A DNA stretch of 64,000 nt, from positions 66,556,330 to 66,620,329 of the forward strand of contig JAZBQD010000015.1 of assembly GCA_036583965.1 (NCBI GenBank), read 5' to 3'. The notes below the pieces were generated by a model, which saw only the letters and a list, made by a program, of their open reading frames with translations, ran no database searches and had not been told where the DNA came from. Each line of letters begins with the position of its first letter. Position 1 is the first letter of the stretch. Shown here piece by piece: positions 12,976 through 26,645 of this stretch. This DNA is from Prunella strophiata. Taxonomy: Eukaryota > Chordata > Aves > Passeriformes > Prunellidae. The position numbers and the translations under genes were made by a program.

Positions 12976-14664
12976 GGAGCAAAATGAAAGGGTGAAGTTG
13001 GAAACTCTGCTGCACAAAGAAAGAGGCCTTGTCTGACAGCTGCACTTTGTGCCCTGTATGGCTGCAGAGTGGGAGAAATTATGAGGCTGACGTTGGATGC
13101 TGGGATAGGAACGAGATGTTGGCTTTGGGAACATTTATTTTGTTATTGCTCTATGATTGAATTATTTTAAGGGTCAAAATGATGAAGACTCTGCTATGGA
13201 AAATCTGGGACTGAGCCAGTGAGGAAACCTGGTCAGATTATGTGAGGGTGGGGTGTGTAATTGCAAAGGGGCCTTGATCCTAGCTCAGGTGGTGTTGGTG
13301 TGGCTGCCAGAGTGGCTCCTGGATGGCTGGAAAGGGAAGTGTCCTTAACAACTGTACAATAAAACATACAAGTTCCCTGATATGTGTTCTGATGTCTTTG
13401 TACAACCAGAACACCACTTGTCCCCTTGATGGTCTGTGACACTGCTTCCTGCTTTGTAGAAATAACCTATTTTGTTCACTGTTTTCTCTAATGGAGGTGA
13501 TTCATGTCACCAACTTGAGGCAGATCTGGAGTGAATTTTGAGAATGAAGTTGAGTCTGAACATATTTTTTAAAGTATCTTCTTGTGGCATTACATAACCT
13601 CCATTTCTTTTGGTGCTCAGAGATCTGCAGGAGTGTGAAGGACAAACAAGGATCCATCTTTTGTATTTGTGTAGAAGTAAATTCAAGTAAGTCTCCTAGG
13701 TTTTTATCACCCTCACCCCTTATTTTTAAATGAGGAAAAATATCTCTGCTGTCAGGTTAATAATGATGGGATTCCTCTACTTTGGATTTCTTTGCTCTGT
13801 GCAGCAACAGCAGCATATCACACCACTGAAAACATAGCTGAAGCCATGATTATGGATAGTGCAGGCATCTTTGACACAACTCTAAACTAACTAGGAAAGC
13901 ACACCTCTTCTGTTGTCCTGGTATGGTGAGAGCATTCACCTTGATATTTTTAGTAGTCTCTCTAGTTTGGTGAAACAGGTGGTATTTTATTGTGGTTATA
14001 AAATCATAATTTAAAGCTGAAATGCCCTGGAATTTATTTTTTTTTCCTTGTATGTAATGAACCATATCTGAAAATGCACACAGATGTAAATGTCTGAAGA
14101 TTTTCTCTGCAACATAAGCAGACTGTTAATTAAAAAGGGGAATGGACTGGTAAATACTACATGTCTAATAACATTTAAAAAGCCTCTTTAAACAGTTCTG
14201 TGTCATTCAAGAAGAGCACTTCTATGGGAGTGTTATTTTAGGAAAAATTCTTGAAAGCATGCTGAAATATGCATTGGAACTGAATACTTAGTATTGCCGT
14301 AGGAATTCACATTCAATCTGCAACTTGATTTTTCTGCAGACTTGAAGTAACTTTATGGTGGTCTCTTCTTCCCAGTGAATCTGTTTTGAATGCATGTGTG
14401 TGCTGTCTTGTTTAATACATTAGAAATTCTGATTTTTTATGAGGTCTCTTCATAAAGAGTTAAGGAAGGGCTGTCATATTAATGTGAGTGCCTTCACTTG
14501 AGCCTTAGAGTGTAATATGGGATAATATGAACCCTCAGAAATTTCCAAGTTGTTTTTGTACCCATACAAATATAATAAAATAATAAATAATGAAAAATTA
14601 ATATGATTTCCATTGGTATTTCTGCATGTTTCTCTTTAGGTACCTCAAAGCACAGTAAAAGACC
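12976..14664. other. Non-coding DNA, possibly with an old LTR
   Basis: No gene seen. At about 13230-13440 a less AT-rich stretch contains aataaa followed by roughly 100 bp, which resembles the R/U5 end of an LTR. I could not match it to a family or find its ends. The rest is AT-rich and unremarkable. Confidence 0.45.
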
Positions 14665-14730
14665 TGTGATATGCTGGTCTAGATGATGTTTAAGGTCCCT
14701 CCCAGTCCAAACTGTTGTATGTTTCTGAGA
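14665..14730 (+). mobile_element. CR1 LINE 3' tail remnant
   Basis: The stretch reads ggtctagatgatgtttaagg, then tccctcccagtccaaactg, and ends in a degenerate ttgtatg repeat. This is the usual CR1 3' UTR end (a 'tagatgatctttaaggtccct' type) followed by its short tail repeat. Only about 65 bp survive, so the insertion was severely 5'-truncated and is old. Confidence 0.75.
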
Positions 14731-17700
14731 TATTTTTATTTGGGAACAAATGATCAAAGCATATTCCTTTACAGACACAACAAAACTTTTGTTCTTTTTC
14801 TTTCTTGGAGTGGGTGTGAAATGAGGAAAAATCCTAGTCCCACTATATTCCTTTACACAAACCCTCTTCTCTCCTGCTAATAGTTTTTAGTTGTTGTCTC
14901 AAAAGGTGTTTTACTGAGAAGTCACTTGGAATGCAGCTTGAACCATATTTTTGAAGTGAATAATCAGCATGTATATCCTAGTTCATGCTTTTATATATAC
15001 TATTTAAATGATTAAATTGAGGCATGTGTCTTTTCTATGCACAGCTGATAGAAAATCTTTCATTATGGAGAATCTTTCATACATGAGACTGTTTCAAAGC
15101 AGAATAATAGTGTGCTTCAGCTAGTGTGTTTTGTGCATGTGTACATATTTTTTCTTTAGTGTTGTTGCTTTTGTTTTGTTTTTCTAAACTTTTCTTTCTG
15201 TCTTACTCTAAAATTGTTTGTGGAAAGATTTTTTTGCCCTTTCTCCAGGACAAAAAATTATATTTTTCCAGTGTCCCCAGGTCAATGCTTGGTATTTTTA
15301 GTACAGTAAGAAGTGGAACAAAGTGTTTTCTTCAAATCACTTTTCCTTAGTTGGAATTGGCTTATATGGGGCTTTTAGAATTCTCTTCACTTCCAGAGAT
15401 TTTTTTCTTACTGCTGCAAAGGGTCATGAAGTAGCAGATGAGCAGATAACTGATGGGTTTGTGATCTGCAGTCACTTGAAGAGCTGCACTTCCTAGCCCT
15501 GTGATATGATTCTGGAGAGAGGGACCCCCTCTCCCAATGCAGCTGTCAGATCACACAGTGCTTATATTCCAGATAATGTTCCAGAAAATATAACTCTTCT
15601 AATTTTAGCTCAGGTTATCCTAGATCCAAATTTCCAGGGCAGAAAATGGCCATCAATGTAACATCACAGTCATCTGACACTATTCAGTGAAATGGTTAGC
15701 TAGAGTGCTCTGGATTATAAAAAGTGAACAGCATTGCTTCATGTTGAGATAGAAAGTACAAGCTGCACTATGTGTTTTGGAGTTTGTTGTTGCTGACAAA
15801 ATGGGCAGTTGAAGCTGCTCTTGTGAGTACTCAGAGTTTGTTGTATTCTTAAACTGTCAAAAGCATTTATTGTGCTGTGAGTGTTGAAATAGAAAATGTC
15901 TTGTTTTCTGTCAAGTGTGTTGGTACTGTTTCTCTAATATGAGAGCATCTCATTTTGTTTTCAAGATAATTCACAGACCTGCACAAGACCCTAGGGTTCC
16001 AGGAGGCACTAAAATCCTCTAACTGATATTCCTGGCTTTGCTCTGGGGCAGTAGCTGGTAAAAAAAAAAAAAAGACTTAGAGTCATTAGACTCTTGTGCT
16101 TAGAGCTTATAGCCCTTCAAAATGCTGTAGTTGTGAATAATTAACATGCAAGGTAAGTGGAAATTTATTAGAAGTGTTTAAGAATTCGGTGGATGTGGAG
16201 AACAAGGGCTCTGAATGAAAAACTGCTCTAACTGATCTGGTGATCAAAGGCATTACCAACCTAATTAAGGCTGGTGCTGGAAACTCAGAACTCTGCATTC
16301 CCATGTGTTTTTCTGGGGTGGCAGGTTGCTCTGTTTCCTCAGGACTTTTCTGGATATTGGAGAAAATTCTTATGAAAGACCATAATTTTATGAGAAAGGA
16401 GACACAGGGGAGTAAGGAGACTAGGGAGCAACCTGATGTTCAGGGTGTGAAGCTGACATGTCTGTATGTGGTAGTGTAATATTGATAAGGGCAAGATGTT
16501 CACCAGCAACTCTTTGTTAGAAGAACATTCCTTACCAAATTGTCCTTTTCCAGCTCAAGAACTTCTCTTAACATCAGATGTAGGGGGCTTATCTGGAACA
16601 CTTAAACTTATTTTAGGAACACTGAAGTATTAACACAGATGGAAGGTGTGAATATGACACTTCTAATACATGTTCAACTGCATCTTGAGAAATACAGTAT
16701 GATTGTGAAGCTCTACAGAGAAGTAACAAAGGTGGTAGGAGGGATCTCTGAGGGGGACATGAAGGACAACAAGATAAAGATACTTAAGATGGAGAAGACT
16801 CAAAATTCAAATCAGGTAAAAGCGCAGAGGAATAGATGACTTTGTTATACAGCACTGCATAGGAAATGGAAGGCTATGATCCTGCTAGTCTGGAGACAAC
16901 AAAATTTATTTAGAACAGGTAAAAATGAAAATGTTCTAAGTCATATCAGTTGTTCTTGTGGAAACACTGATCTATCTGAATGACATGACATTATTTAATA
17001 CTGGAAAGTGAACTAAATTCCCACAACAGAAATGTTTAGATTCTATAGGTTAGGATTTTAGAAGTTCTGTCAAACTTTATTTTCATCTGAAACTGAAGTT
17101 AAGAAATATTTAATAACCTTAGGATTTTTACAGCTAAACACTCTTGAGATCTGCTTGCATTGAAAATACTTAATGTTTTGTATTTGTATGTGTGTGTAGT
17201 TATGTTGCCTGCAGCACTTTACTATCATCATCTGCTGTGGTTGCTGTAAAAAGGTTAAGATAATTTAAAAAGTATTTTCACAGGGAAGAAAAACTCACTA
17301 ACAGAAGAGTCTTTCAATAAGCTCTGAGAAGTACAAAGTGTCAATGTCTCAAAACTGAAGCTGGAAAAAAAAATCAGGCAAAACCCTAATAAACAACACT
17401 ATGCATAATGTTTTGGCATCTTTCACACATTCATTGAAATGGATTTCATGTTTGGTGTACTTAGTGGCAATGGATACTCTTTTTGCACTTCTTTTTGCTG
17501 TACTGTCTTCTGCTTGCTCTCCACTAAGATGGTATTGACTCATTTGTATGCAATCCTGGAAGATTCCATTTACATTAAATTTGAAACTAAACCTCATTTT
17601 CTTTTTTATTTGCTACTTCTGGTTTCGGGGAGGTCTCGCTGTTACTAGTTGTTCTTTTTTTTGTAAGCAAGTTAACAGCAGCCCTGTGCTTGGAATTTAT

Positions 17701-19313
17701 TTTTCTTCAACAATAATATCCGAATTTAATGAACTTGGGAAGAATGTGAATGGGACTAAAACAATTGAATGGATTTGTGAGCTTTACTACAAGTGAGGAG
17801 TCTGACTTGATAATTTAGTTAACTGAGAAACACCCAACCCTACCCTTTTTGAAGACCAAGGTTTTGGGCTCACTTCTTTTTCCCTTTTCTTTTGGTTCTC
17901 TCTGAGCTGTTGCTTCATATTTTCTCCCCAATTGTTACCAAGTAACAGCCAGCAAATTGGCCTTGTGTTTAACAGGAGAATGCTTGGGTATTGTTTGGCT
18001 GAAGATGTTTCTTGCTACTTGACTCCCTTGAAGAGAAAAGTAATGTCTGCTTATTTCTGTTAGGAATTTCAAGTATGCTGGAAGGACTTTTTTGCTTCAC
18101 TGTGCAGGTGGCTTCTTTAATTAACCATTAACCTGGGTTGCAATGAGCCTTTTCTTCTCATCTCATCATGCAGTAGGGCATTCAGTTTCTGAAGACTGCT
18201 TTGAAGATTTCTGCTTGTAGGTTTTTTATTTATTAAATTAAATTAGCAGATTCTCCTCATTGATTCTTCACACTGATGCAAACTCTGGGTTCCACTGCAT
18301 TTGCAACATTCAGTGTCGGTGTGGTTGAGTAGTATAATGCTCTTTTTAATCTTTACTTTCTTTATTCTTGTATTTTTCCTGTGAGGGGCACAATCCCAGT
18401 GTTCCAAATCCTTAAACATAAAACCCCCAAACCAATCCTCCCACTGTGTTGCACACAGTTTTCTCTTTTCCTGAAGAAGTTTCAGAAGTTTTAGTACAGC
18501 GATTTCTGTGGTAACCCAAGGGGTATTTAAAAACCTTCCCTAAGGCAACAATTATTATATTGTTGGAAGTCCTAGTCTTCATCAACCTTTCTTACCAGCA
18601 AAGCCTTTAAAGTTTAGGTATCTTAGTCTGATGTCCCAGGAAACTATGCCAATTTCTAAAATTAATTTTAAAAGCTTTTTGTACAGCAACCTTTTAAATT
18701 GTAGTACTGCAACACCAATATATCCTACTTTGCATCATCTCTGTGCTGATCTTGTGAAGAGAGTGACATGGAAACACAGGCCTGTAGGCTAGAGGGACCA
18801 AGGCCATGTCTGGAAAGTGGTAATCCATCAGATCTATATTCACAATTGGTATTATGTCTCAGTGAATGCTGTGGAAGTGATTAGGAAACTTTTTCCATTT
18901 TAATCAAAATATCTTCATCTTTGGAGACTTAGTCTGCTTCAAGAAACCTGCGCTTAATTTGTGCTCATAAATGTATATTCTCCGAGGAATATTTAGTGGG
19001 TTATACCAGGTAAAAATTCAGACCAAGACAAAATGAGTGACTAGAAAGATACTTTCATGGGCAGGTCTGTTTCAAACATCTTTTTCTTAAGGGCAGTAAG
19101 CTATTTGTGCTGCCTTTACCTCTGAAAGAATGAGTGAACTCTGCTGAACTGAGTATCTTTGGCACTGCTCTGAATGTTTTGACAGGAAGATCTATGTTTT
19201 GGCTAAGCTTGACTGATCTTTCACTCTTGTATATATATATATATTAAAAAAAAATTCTTTCCTTATCTATCTTTCTGATACTTAGTTGTCTCAGACTATT
19301 TAAGCAACGTGGC
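14731..19313. other. AT-rich unique non-coding DNA
   Basis: No gene or named transposon was recognised. Small features are an A14 run at 16060-16073 and a TA microsatellite at 19230-19245. The longest frames (up to 82 codons, about 17350-17800) lie in AT-rich DNA on both strands and look random. Confidence 0.65.
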
Positions 19314-19836
19314 TCCATTGGTTGTGACTGGGGTAAAGTTAATTTTCTTTAGCAGTTTGTACGTTGCTATGTTTTGGATGTGCTTACACAGTCTTTTCTG
19401 GTTCTCAAACTGTCCCACCAGCAGTGGAGGAGGCTGGGAATGCAGAAGAAGCTGAGAGGACACAACCAGGACAGCAGATCCCAAATGATCCATAATGTAT
19501 AATGTTCTTGCCAGGGGGCACAAGGGAAAGAGGCAAGACAGGGAAACGAGGGGGGTGACTTGGGGAGTGATGATGTTTGTATTCCCAAGTTGCTGTTAAA
19601 TGTGATGGAGCCCTGCTCTTTGGGGAATGGCTGAGCAGCTGCCTGACCTTGGGAAGTGGTGAACAAATGACTTGTTTTGTTTTGCTTGAGTACATGGCTC
19701 TTTTGTACCTTTTAAAGTCATCTTTATCTCAAGTCGTCTTCCTGCATTTTCATCTTTCTGATTCTCTCTGTCATCCCATAGTGAGGGAGTTACCAAGGGT
19801 GGTGTTTTGCTGCCCTGCTGGGGTTAAACTGTGACA
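19314..19836 (+). mobile_element. ERVL-type solo LTR
   Basis: This follows the layout of a common bird ERVL LTR. Near the start it has ttaattttcttt and gctatgttttggatgtgctt, then gcacaagggaaagaggc, then gtgatggagccctgctcttt. The end is gattctctctgtcatccca and ctggggttaaactgtgaca. The first few bases have decayed. The proposed 5' edge is set by matching the common family start, and the flanks are then GTGGC (19309-19313) and GAGGC (19837-19841), a 4-of-5 duplication. The usual polyadenylation signal has mutated (ttttaaag near 19710), and the TATA region is short. No internal retroviral sequence adjoins it, so it is a solo LTR. Confidence 0.85.
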
Positions 19837-20397
19837 GAGGCGAATTCTTTAAATGAGTGGGACTGATTTGCACTGCTTTAAATACTCTTTAAATACTCTT
19901 TCCCATGGACTTCTGTCCAGCAAAACCAACCAGGACCCCCATGAGCCAATGCATTCTTGAGGGTTTTACCTTCTTCTCACATGAAAATTCCTTTCAAGAG
20001 AGCAAGTGATAAGGTCTAGCACAAGTATTATTTTTTTTTTTAATTCACCCTTTATTCTAATATAGTTGATGCAGTACATCCCAGTATATGCTCATGTAAT
20101 ATATGCATGAAAATGGAGCAGAATTTTTGGGTGTGGACTTAACAGTGTCTATGCCAGAGCATACATGCAACAATGTGCCTATTTTCTGACTGCCCTTCAT
20201 ATCAGTTTCATAGGCAGAAGAAGCTGTATATTGTCTGCTGACATTTTTATGGGAAGTTATATTGGAATGACTGTGGGATGACTATGTTATGACGTTGTGT
20301 TACCTCCTGAAAGTGATACTATTACTTATGTCAAGGTAGCTTACTTTGTAGTCTGTACACATTCTCTAGTGGTTAGAAAGCTAATGATTTAAAGATC

Positions 20398-20455
20398 ATT
20401 TTATGTTTTAAAAGAGACTTCTGTGGATGCATTTTATGTTTTAAAAGAGACTTCT
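20398..20455. repeat. 25-bp direct duplication
   Basis: A 25-bp word starting ATTTTATGTTTT and ending GAGACTTCT occurs at 20398-20422 and again, unchanged, at 20431-20455, separated by 8 bp. The perfect identity in neutral DNA points to a recent local duplication (replication slippage). Confidence 0.95.
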
Positions 20456-23400
20456 TCTTCTGAATGTTGTAGGATGCAATTAGTTGTAGAATGTGGTTTG
20501 TAACTACTCATTTGCAAATAGCAGACTAAATATAAAGTGTTCCAGCTACTGCTGCTGCTAGTTCTGGAAGATGCTCAGTAGGCAGCCTGCATTTTTTTTT
20601 TTTTTAATTAGAAATCCCTTAATTATTGATCCACTAATCTTTGTGTCTTCAGAAAAACTGCACTGTATTGCAGACATTGTATTAAGACCAGGTGATGATT
20701 GCTTTTCTTGATTTTTTTCCCCATCTGTACTAACCCCTGCTTTCAGCTTTTGGGAACCTGAGAGTATTTCACCTGTGTACAGAAAAAAATCCCACAAAAC
20801 CCCCATGCTATAATCAGATTTTTATGCAAGTGTGTAAGCACTTTCTGCTTGGGTTCATTCCAAGGTGCAGAAGTAGCTTTTGATGTGTTTGATAGTACCT
20901 GGGAAGGGAAAGAAGGTGGCAAATCTCATCCACTGTGAGTATGAAAAATAAGGCGTAAGAATATGGCATACACATATGTGCATTTCTTCAGGTTCAAGGC
21001 TGAAAAATTGTAAACCTGGTCATGACATCTGCTTGAGAGATGGATCTGAGGTTTGTAGGAAGATTGTGATGACATTTCTTACTTTTTATTTTTGGGACAA
21101 GAGACAGAACTGAGTTTTGGCTCAGAACAATGTGAGCACTGTGCTCTGTCTCCCAAAGCACGTTGCTATGGCTGAAAAGAGGTGGTGACGGGTCTGCTCT
21201 GCCTTCTGTTTGAAGTTGTTTGGCAGCATTTTGAAAGTCCAAGCTGGCTGTAGACATGGGCAGAACTCTCAGGCATTACTTGGCTACTAGTTTACGCCCA
21301 TCCTTTCCTGTTCTATCTTCCCCTAATGCAGTAAGTTTTCTTCTAGCACTCCAAAGGTTGAACTTCTACTTCCATAACTTTATAACTTGTGTAGTAAAAG
21401 TTTTGAAGGCTTAGCCTGGAAATGTCACTTTTCTGCTTGAGAAACCTTGTTTTAGGAATATCCAATTCTGGTGTGTAGTAGGAGGATTTATGCTTGCTGA
21501 CAGAGGTAACTGCTGAGGCATGGCAAAACACATTTACTTAAAATTTCAGCATTTTTTTCCAGGTAAAGGAAAGAAATAGTATGAGTAAATGAAGTGAGGA
21601 ATGTTTATGAATTAGATGTGATATAAAGAAATGAATTTCTTACTCAGCAGCCTGAGTTGCTGCAAATGTTGCTATATAAGAACTGAATGTCATGGATACC
21701 CTTGCCAATATTAAGTCTTTGGTATAAATACTATTTCTTGCATATTTGCTAGGAACATGGTGGACTCTAGAAGAGGAGTTGAACTAATCTGTAAGCAAGC
21801 ATGGTTTTTAAAGATTGCATGTGGTAGTGTGGGCTATTCTTCTTCAAGGGAATTAAGCAAATAACAGTTATCTTCTTGTAGAATTTTAAGTGACCTAATC
21901 TTCTTATTAATTTGCTTTTGCTTCATGAATACTTATGCTGTCTTTGCCACATGTCTGTGATATATTGATTCCATTAGTCTTCCTGGTTGACTCAAAAGGC
22001 ATCAACACTTGCAGTCTTAGCCAGCCTTCTTACAGGGGAAAGCCCTGGGAAGATTATGGACTGTGTTGTCCAGTTCTAGCAGGTTAGTTTTTTGGACAGA
22101 GAATTATCACTTCTTTAGTGGTTATATGAACTCTGGGTGTGCCACCATTGCAACAGCAATGTCATTTGGTACTTTTCAGAAGTCCTTAATACTGCAAGTG
22201 AATCAATAATAGCAGTTCTTGCTGTGCTTGGAACGGATTTGAACAAAGGGGTTCAAAATAAATAGACTAATGGTGAAGTTTAGCTGCTTCTCTAAACTCT
22301 TTGTCACTTAAAATTGCAAGTGAAGGAAGAAGTAAATTTTCAGTGGGAGACTTAAAATGGACACATTTTCCATCAGAAGGAAAAAATTCTTTACTGTTTC
22401 ATTCTATTATGTCTAAATGTAAGAAAATATATACTTGATTGATTCTGCTGAGGTTTTTTTGGTTTTTTTTTTTTTTTTACATAAAATGATAAGCAATAAA
22501 AATGTAATACCACTTATCCCACTCATCTCAACATTAGTTTTTTTCCTCAAACTTGTTTCTGTGTATTCTCTGTTTCTGAGTTCTCATTCCCCAAATTCAG
22601 CATTACAGCTGGAATTGTTGGTCCTGTTTCATGGGATCAATAACTCATGATTCTTCTCTTTTTAGAAGAGAATGTACCTATGTCTTGCTGAGAGATCAAT
22701 TTTTCAAATATGAAATCTGAGTAGCAATGATCATTGGTGTGTTAAATATGTCAGGTTGGTGGGAAAGATTTTGAGGAGAAAAAGATAATTTCCAGTGTGT
22801 GAAAATGCTTGGACAGAGCCATTCCTTAATGATTAAACTAGAATGTATTTATTGGTGTGATTATGATCAACCATAAGAAATCTTCTGACATCCTATTGTT
22901 TTGCTTTTGAAGCAGATCATATTGTAACTTGATTGGGGAGGAAAAAGAAGACTAAGCTCATTCTTCAGGAGTTAAATAGACTATTTCAAGTTTCCTTACT
23001 TATTGCTACAATATATTGGTGCTGTCTTCCATTTATGCTAATTTGTCTGCAAGATGATGCGGGAACACTTAAACAAACCCAAACTCAAAAATCTTCATTG
23101 AAATAATAGCTTGATTCAGGAAGGAGAGGTGAAATAATAAGCCAATCTAAGAAAACTTATATTTAACTGCCACCTCTGTAGCTAAGTTTTTTGTAACATG
23201 TGGAACTGTGCTTTTCAGCCTCTCCTAATTTGCGACCCCTTGTGTACATTTTTTTTTAGGAGGATGATCAAGTTGATGAGTCTGAAAGCAGTTTTTTTTT
23301 TTGTGTATAACACTCTCTAAATTCAACCTGAATGGTTGTATGCTGGTAAGTGGCCAAGGAGGAAGGAAAGCCATTGGCCAAGGAGGTTGTGAAAGCACAT

Positions 23401-25273
23401 CATTGCAGTTGTGATTTACAGTCCTCTGTAAGTATGTGCCCCGTGGTCTTAGGCAAATAAAGTCATGTATGGCTGATCAGTTTTTAAGAGAAAGCAAATG
23501 AACATGAAAAATAAAAATCAGAATATTAAGTGAGGCTTTACAAATAGTTAAATGTGTGTTCCAAATTTGAGATTAGAGGCAGCAATAATGGTTTGCCTGT
23601 TATTCCAGTGGTGATCTTACTACACTTTTGGGAAGGATCAACACTTATGGATAAGGTTATGTGGGTAAACTGGAGATAGAATGAAAATAACTCGTAGATA
23701 GTGTTTGTGAATTTTACCTTTTTTCAGACTCAATTGTATTCATAGGTGTAACTGTTGAAGATGTTTCAGTCAATTGGTAAAATTACTTAAACAAAAAAAT
23801 CTTCCTTTTTTTCTTCCCGTTTTCTGCATTGTTATTATGTGCCATTATTTCTTTGACTTTCGTAGGAGGAAAATGCAGTATTTAAGTAAGGTGGTTCTAT
23901 GAAAAGCTTGGATATGTTTCTTGCCTTCTGAATGTGGTATGAAATAGTTGACTGGCACTTCAGTATGTTATTACTGTGCTCTACTGCCTCCAAAGAACAA
24001 ATCTTGTCCTGTTTTCTTACTAGAAAGAACAGTTTGTGTCTTAGGACTTTAACCTAAAGGGTTTACCTTAAGGCTGTACAACACTTGAGGGTTAATTTAG
24101 AAGCATTGTCTTGAGTCACTGGTCCTTTGAGATGTACTTGTCATTGAATATGCAACATTTGATTTTAAAATAGGAAGGTTTTGTTTGTTGTTTACTGCCT
24201 AGGCTGTACCCCCTTAAGCCAGTTATATTATCTTTTGTGTGTATTTCCAAGTTGTTTGTAGGGTGTACTCTATATCTTCTGTATAGTTTAGCTGAGAAAG
24301 TGCTTTAAAGGACTGGCTTGTATGACAGTTTACAACTGATCACTGTTTCTGTGTTTTGTGAAGACAGATTGGGATGAATTCAATCATTTCACTCAGTGAA
24401 ATATCATGGTACAGTACAGTCTTTCTAACAGCTATGCCTTGATTTCAGTGTGTACGGTTACTGGTAGATGGCTCCAACATAATATGCACGAGTCTGTATT
24501 GGGCTCTGGTTTAGCTCATGTTGGGGATTTTTTTGTGGTTCTCTGTGCTATTTTTGTTCTTACGTTGTCATTTTGTCTCTTGCAGAAAAGAGGAATGCTA
24601 TACTGTCTTACTAATGAGAATGAACAAACATTTATTCTAAAAATTCATAAGACTTTTGGGATTTCCAAGTGTTGTTTTTACACAACTTGCTACTACAGTG
24701 CTCCTAAATAACAACAGATAAACAGCTCTGTGAATTACACAATGAACATGCCAGGTAATATTTTGTTGCTTGGAACTCCGTTCCAAGGTCCATAGCTTTG
24801 TTGGATGGCTTGCATTGACTCTTCCAAACAGCTGTAACTTAGTGGTCTTCTGCAAGGACAGGTATTGAAAAATCTTAAGGGAAAGCAGCTGTTTACTTGT
24901 AAAATGTATTTCTGGCAATACATCCAGGCAATGTTTTTTTTCCATTCACCAGTGGATGTGTTTTTTTCCATTCTCTATTCATTTGTATCCATGGATTTTT
25001 TTTTTTTTTAATTAAAGCAGCAGCTGCTTGTATTGTACCAGAGCTGCCAAAAGTCTCAGTTAAACACTCCAGTGTAACACAGAAATTTCAAGAAAATTTA
25101 TTCAGAAGTGCTGTAACATATTTCAACTGACAATCTGAACATCTTTGTATCTTTGCATTAGTCCACCATTGAGTATATTTAGAGTATGTAATCTGTGAGT
25201 GTGTTGGACATTGTAGGTTTCAGACAGCTTCTTCTTTTCCTGTTTTCAATGATCTCTATTTACCTTAAATATT

Positions 25274-25459
25274 TTAACCCATAGACATGATTCTGAATCC
25301 TGTTTTAACATCATACAGTTTGCCGTCTTGGTCTTCCAAAACGTCAAAAATCACTTGGATTGGTAACTCTGCTCCTAGAAAGGGAGAGTAGAGCAGTTCT
25401 CCCTTATTAATTTTGTTTGTATCTGAGAGCTGGGGGTCATAAGGAATAAGTGAGCTCAT
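25274..25459 (-). other. Unassigned 61-codon frame, possible exon or relic
   Basis: On the minus strand an ATG at 25459 opens 61 codons, starting MSSLIPYDP and ending GFRIMSMG before a TAA. The composition looks more protein-like than other frames here: balanced acidic and basic residues, few Cys, and no homopolymer-derived runs. It holds two CpG dinucleotides, which are scarce in this AT-rich DNA. After the stop, the minus strand reads TTTAAG|GTAAAT, a good splice-donor match at 25264/25263. Upstream (25475-25680, minus strand) another frame stays open apart from one TGA and a TAA. I do not recognise a family. It may be an exon, a decayed pseudogene or chance: 60-codon frames are common in this window. 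Confidence 0.25.
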
Positions 25460-26410
25460 GTTAGGGAGGAGCAATGGCCATTATGGTGGAGAGGAAGAAG
25501 AAATTTCTGCCTTTCTTTTGGGAAAGCTTGCTGCAGAGTTGTCTGTGGGAAGCACTGTTCTCTGTCACCTTGCAGTATTGGTATCAGTATAGTGTTGGAA
25601 AAAAATCTCTCCTCAAGGTAATAATTGACTGCAAATATGGCACTGCTCCAACTACCCCTGTGACAGGCACAGCAAATAAATTGTATCCCCTTGTCAGTGG
25701 CAGTAAGTGAACTCTTACAATCATGAGAGAATTTGACAAAAGAAAGATGTCTCCTTTTTCTCTACAGGATGTAATTGTTCCAAACAGATGTAAGCATTAC
25801 CCCCCGCTCTAAAGCAAGCCACAGTTCAGATAAGGGTGAAGCTGGGAGTGAAGGATAAAGCATTTACAGAGGGTGTAATTTGCTGGGAGCTCAACTGAGT
25901 CCCAGTGGCTGCCTCAGTGCCCTGCCCTGATATGCCATGGGGCTGCAGAGCATCACTGCTACCACAGCAGTTGTAAGCTCAGTTCAGAAAGAAACTCTCA
26001 CACCAGCATGATTCATGATCATCTAGGAGAAGTGAACAGAAATTCTGGGAGGATTTTTCATTCTTTACAGCCCAAGAACAGGTCTTGTTCTCTTTGGTAT
26101 GTCTTGCATTGAGCATTTTAAATTTAGCTGTCAAAATAGAATAATTTTTAAGGGTGCATTTTAAGTAATGAACTTTAAAGTTCAATGAGTGCCTGACAGA
26201 AACTGCAGCCTTCTCTGAAGGTTTTCCTTGAAATTGTATGTTTGCAGTAATGTATACTTGTTTCCTAAAATTTAGAGACAAAAATGCATCCACCTTGCTT
26301 TTCTTTGGGTGTGGCAGTTTGTTTGGTTTCTTGTTTTTCTTCCTATTTTTTTAATTTGTTGTGGTTTTTTTTTTTTCCTTCCTCAATAAATAAAATTGTT
26401 TTGATGGTGA

Positions 26411-26645
26411 AAAATCATAGACTCATAGAATAGCTTGGGTTGGAAGGGACATTAACAATCACTTAGTTCCAGCCCTGCTGTCATGGGCAGAGATGCCACC
26501 CACTAGAGCAAGTTACTCAGGGCCCTTTCCAACTTGGCCTTGAACACTTCCAGGGATGGGGCATCCACAGCTTCTCTGGGCAACCTGTTTCAGTACCATC
26601 ACTGCCATCTGAGTGATGATTCTGAACTAAACTGGGCTGCTCCTT
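26411..26645 (-). mobile_element. CR1 LINE 3' end
   Basis: On the plus strand the element opens with aatcatagactcatagaata, the reverse complement of the CR1 octamer tail repeat. It continues with gcttgggttggaagggac, then ccagccctgctgtcatgggc, and then the conserved end of the ORF2 C-terminus (cacagcttctctgggcaacc). The last 50 bp or so have drifted from the family pattern. It is a 5'-truncated insertion of about 235 bp in minus orientation. Confidence 0.92.

Larger units (their letters stand above)
19842..26410. other. Unique non-coding DNA
   Basis: No named transposon was found in these 6.5 kb. Local features are a 25-bp direct duplication (20398-20455), T runs near 22451 and 24998, and a short direct repeat of tggccaaggagg at about 23346 and 23371. 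The one frame with a somewhat protein-like appearance is listed separately at 25274-25459. Confidence 0.65.

Noticed and set aside
13230..13440. LTR with aataaa near 13360
   Set aside because: The polyadenylation-like region alone is not enough. No ends, duplication or family match were visible.
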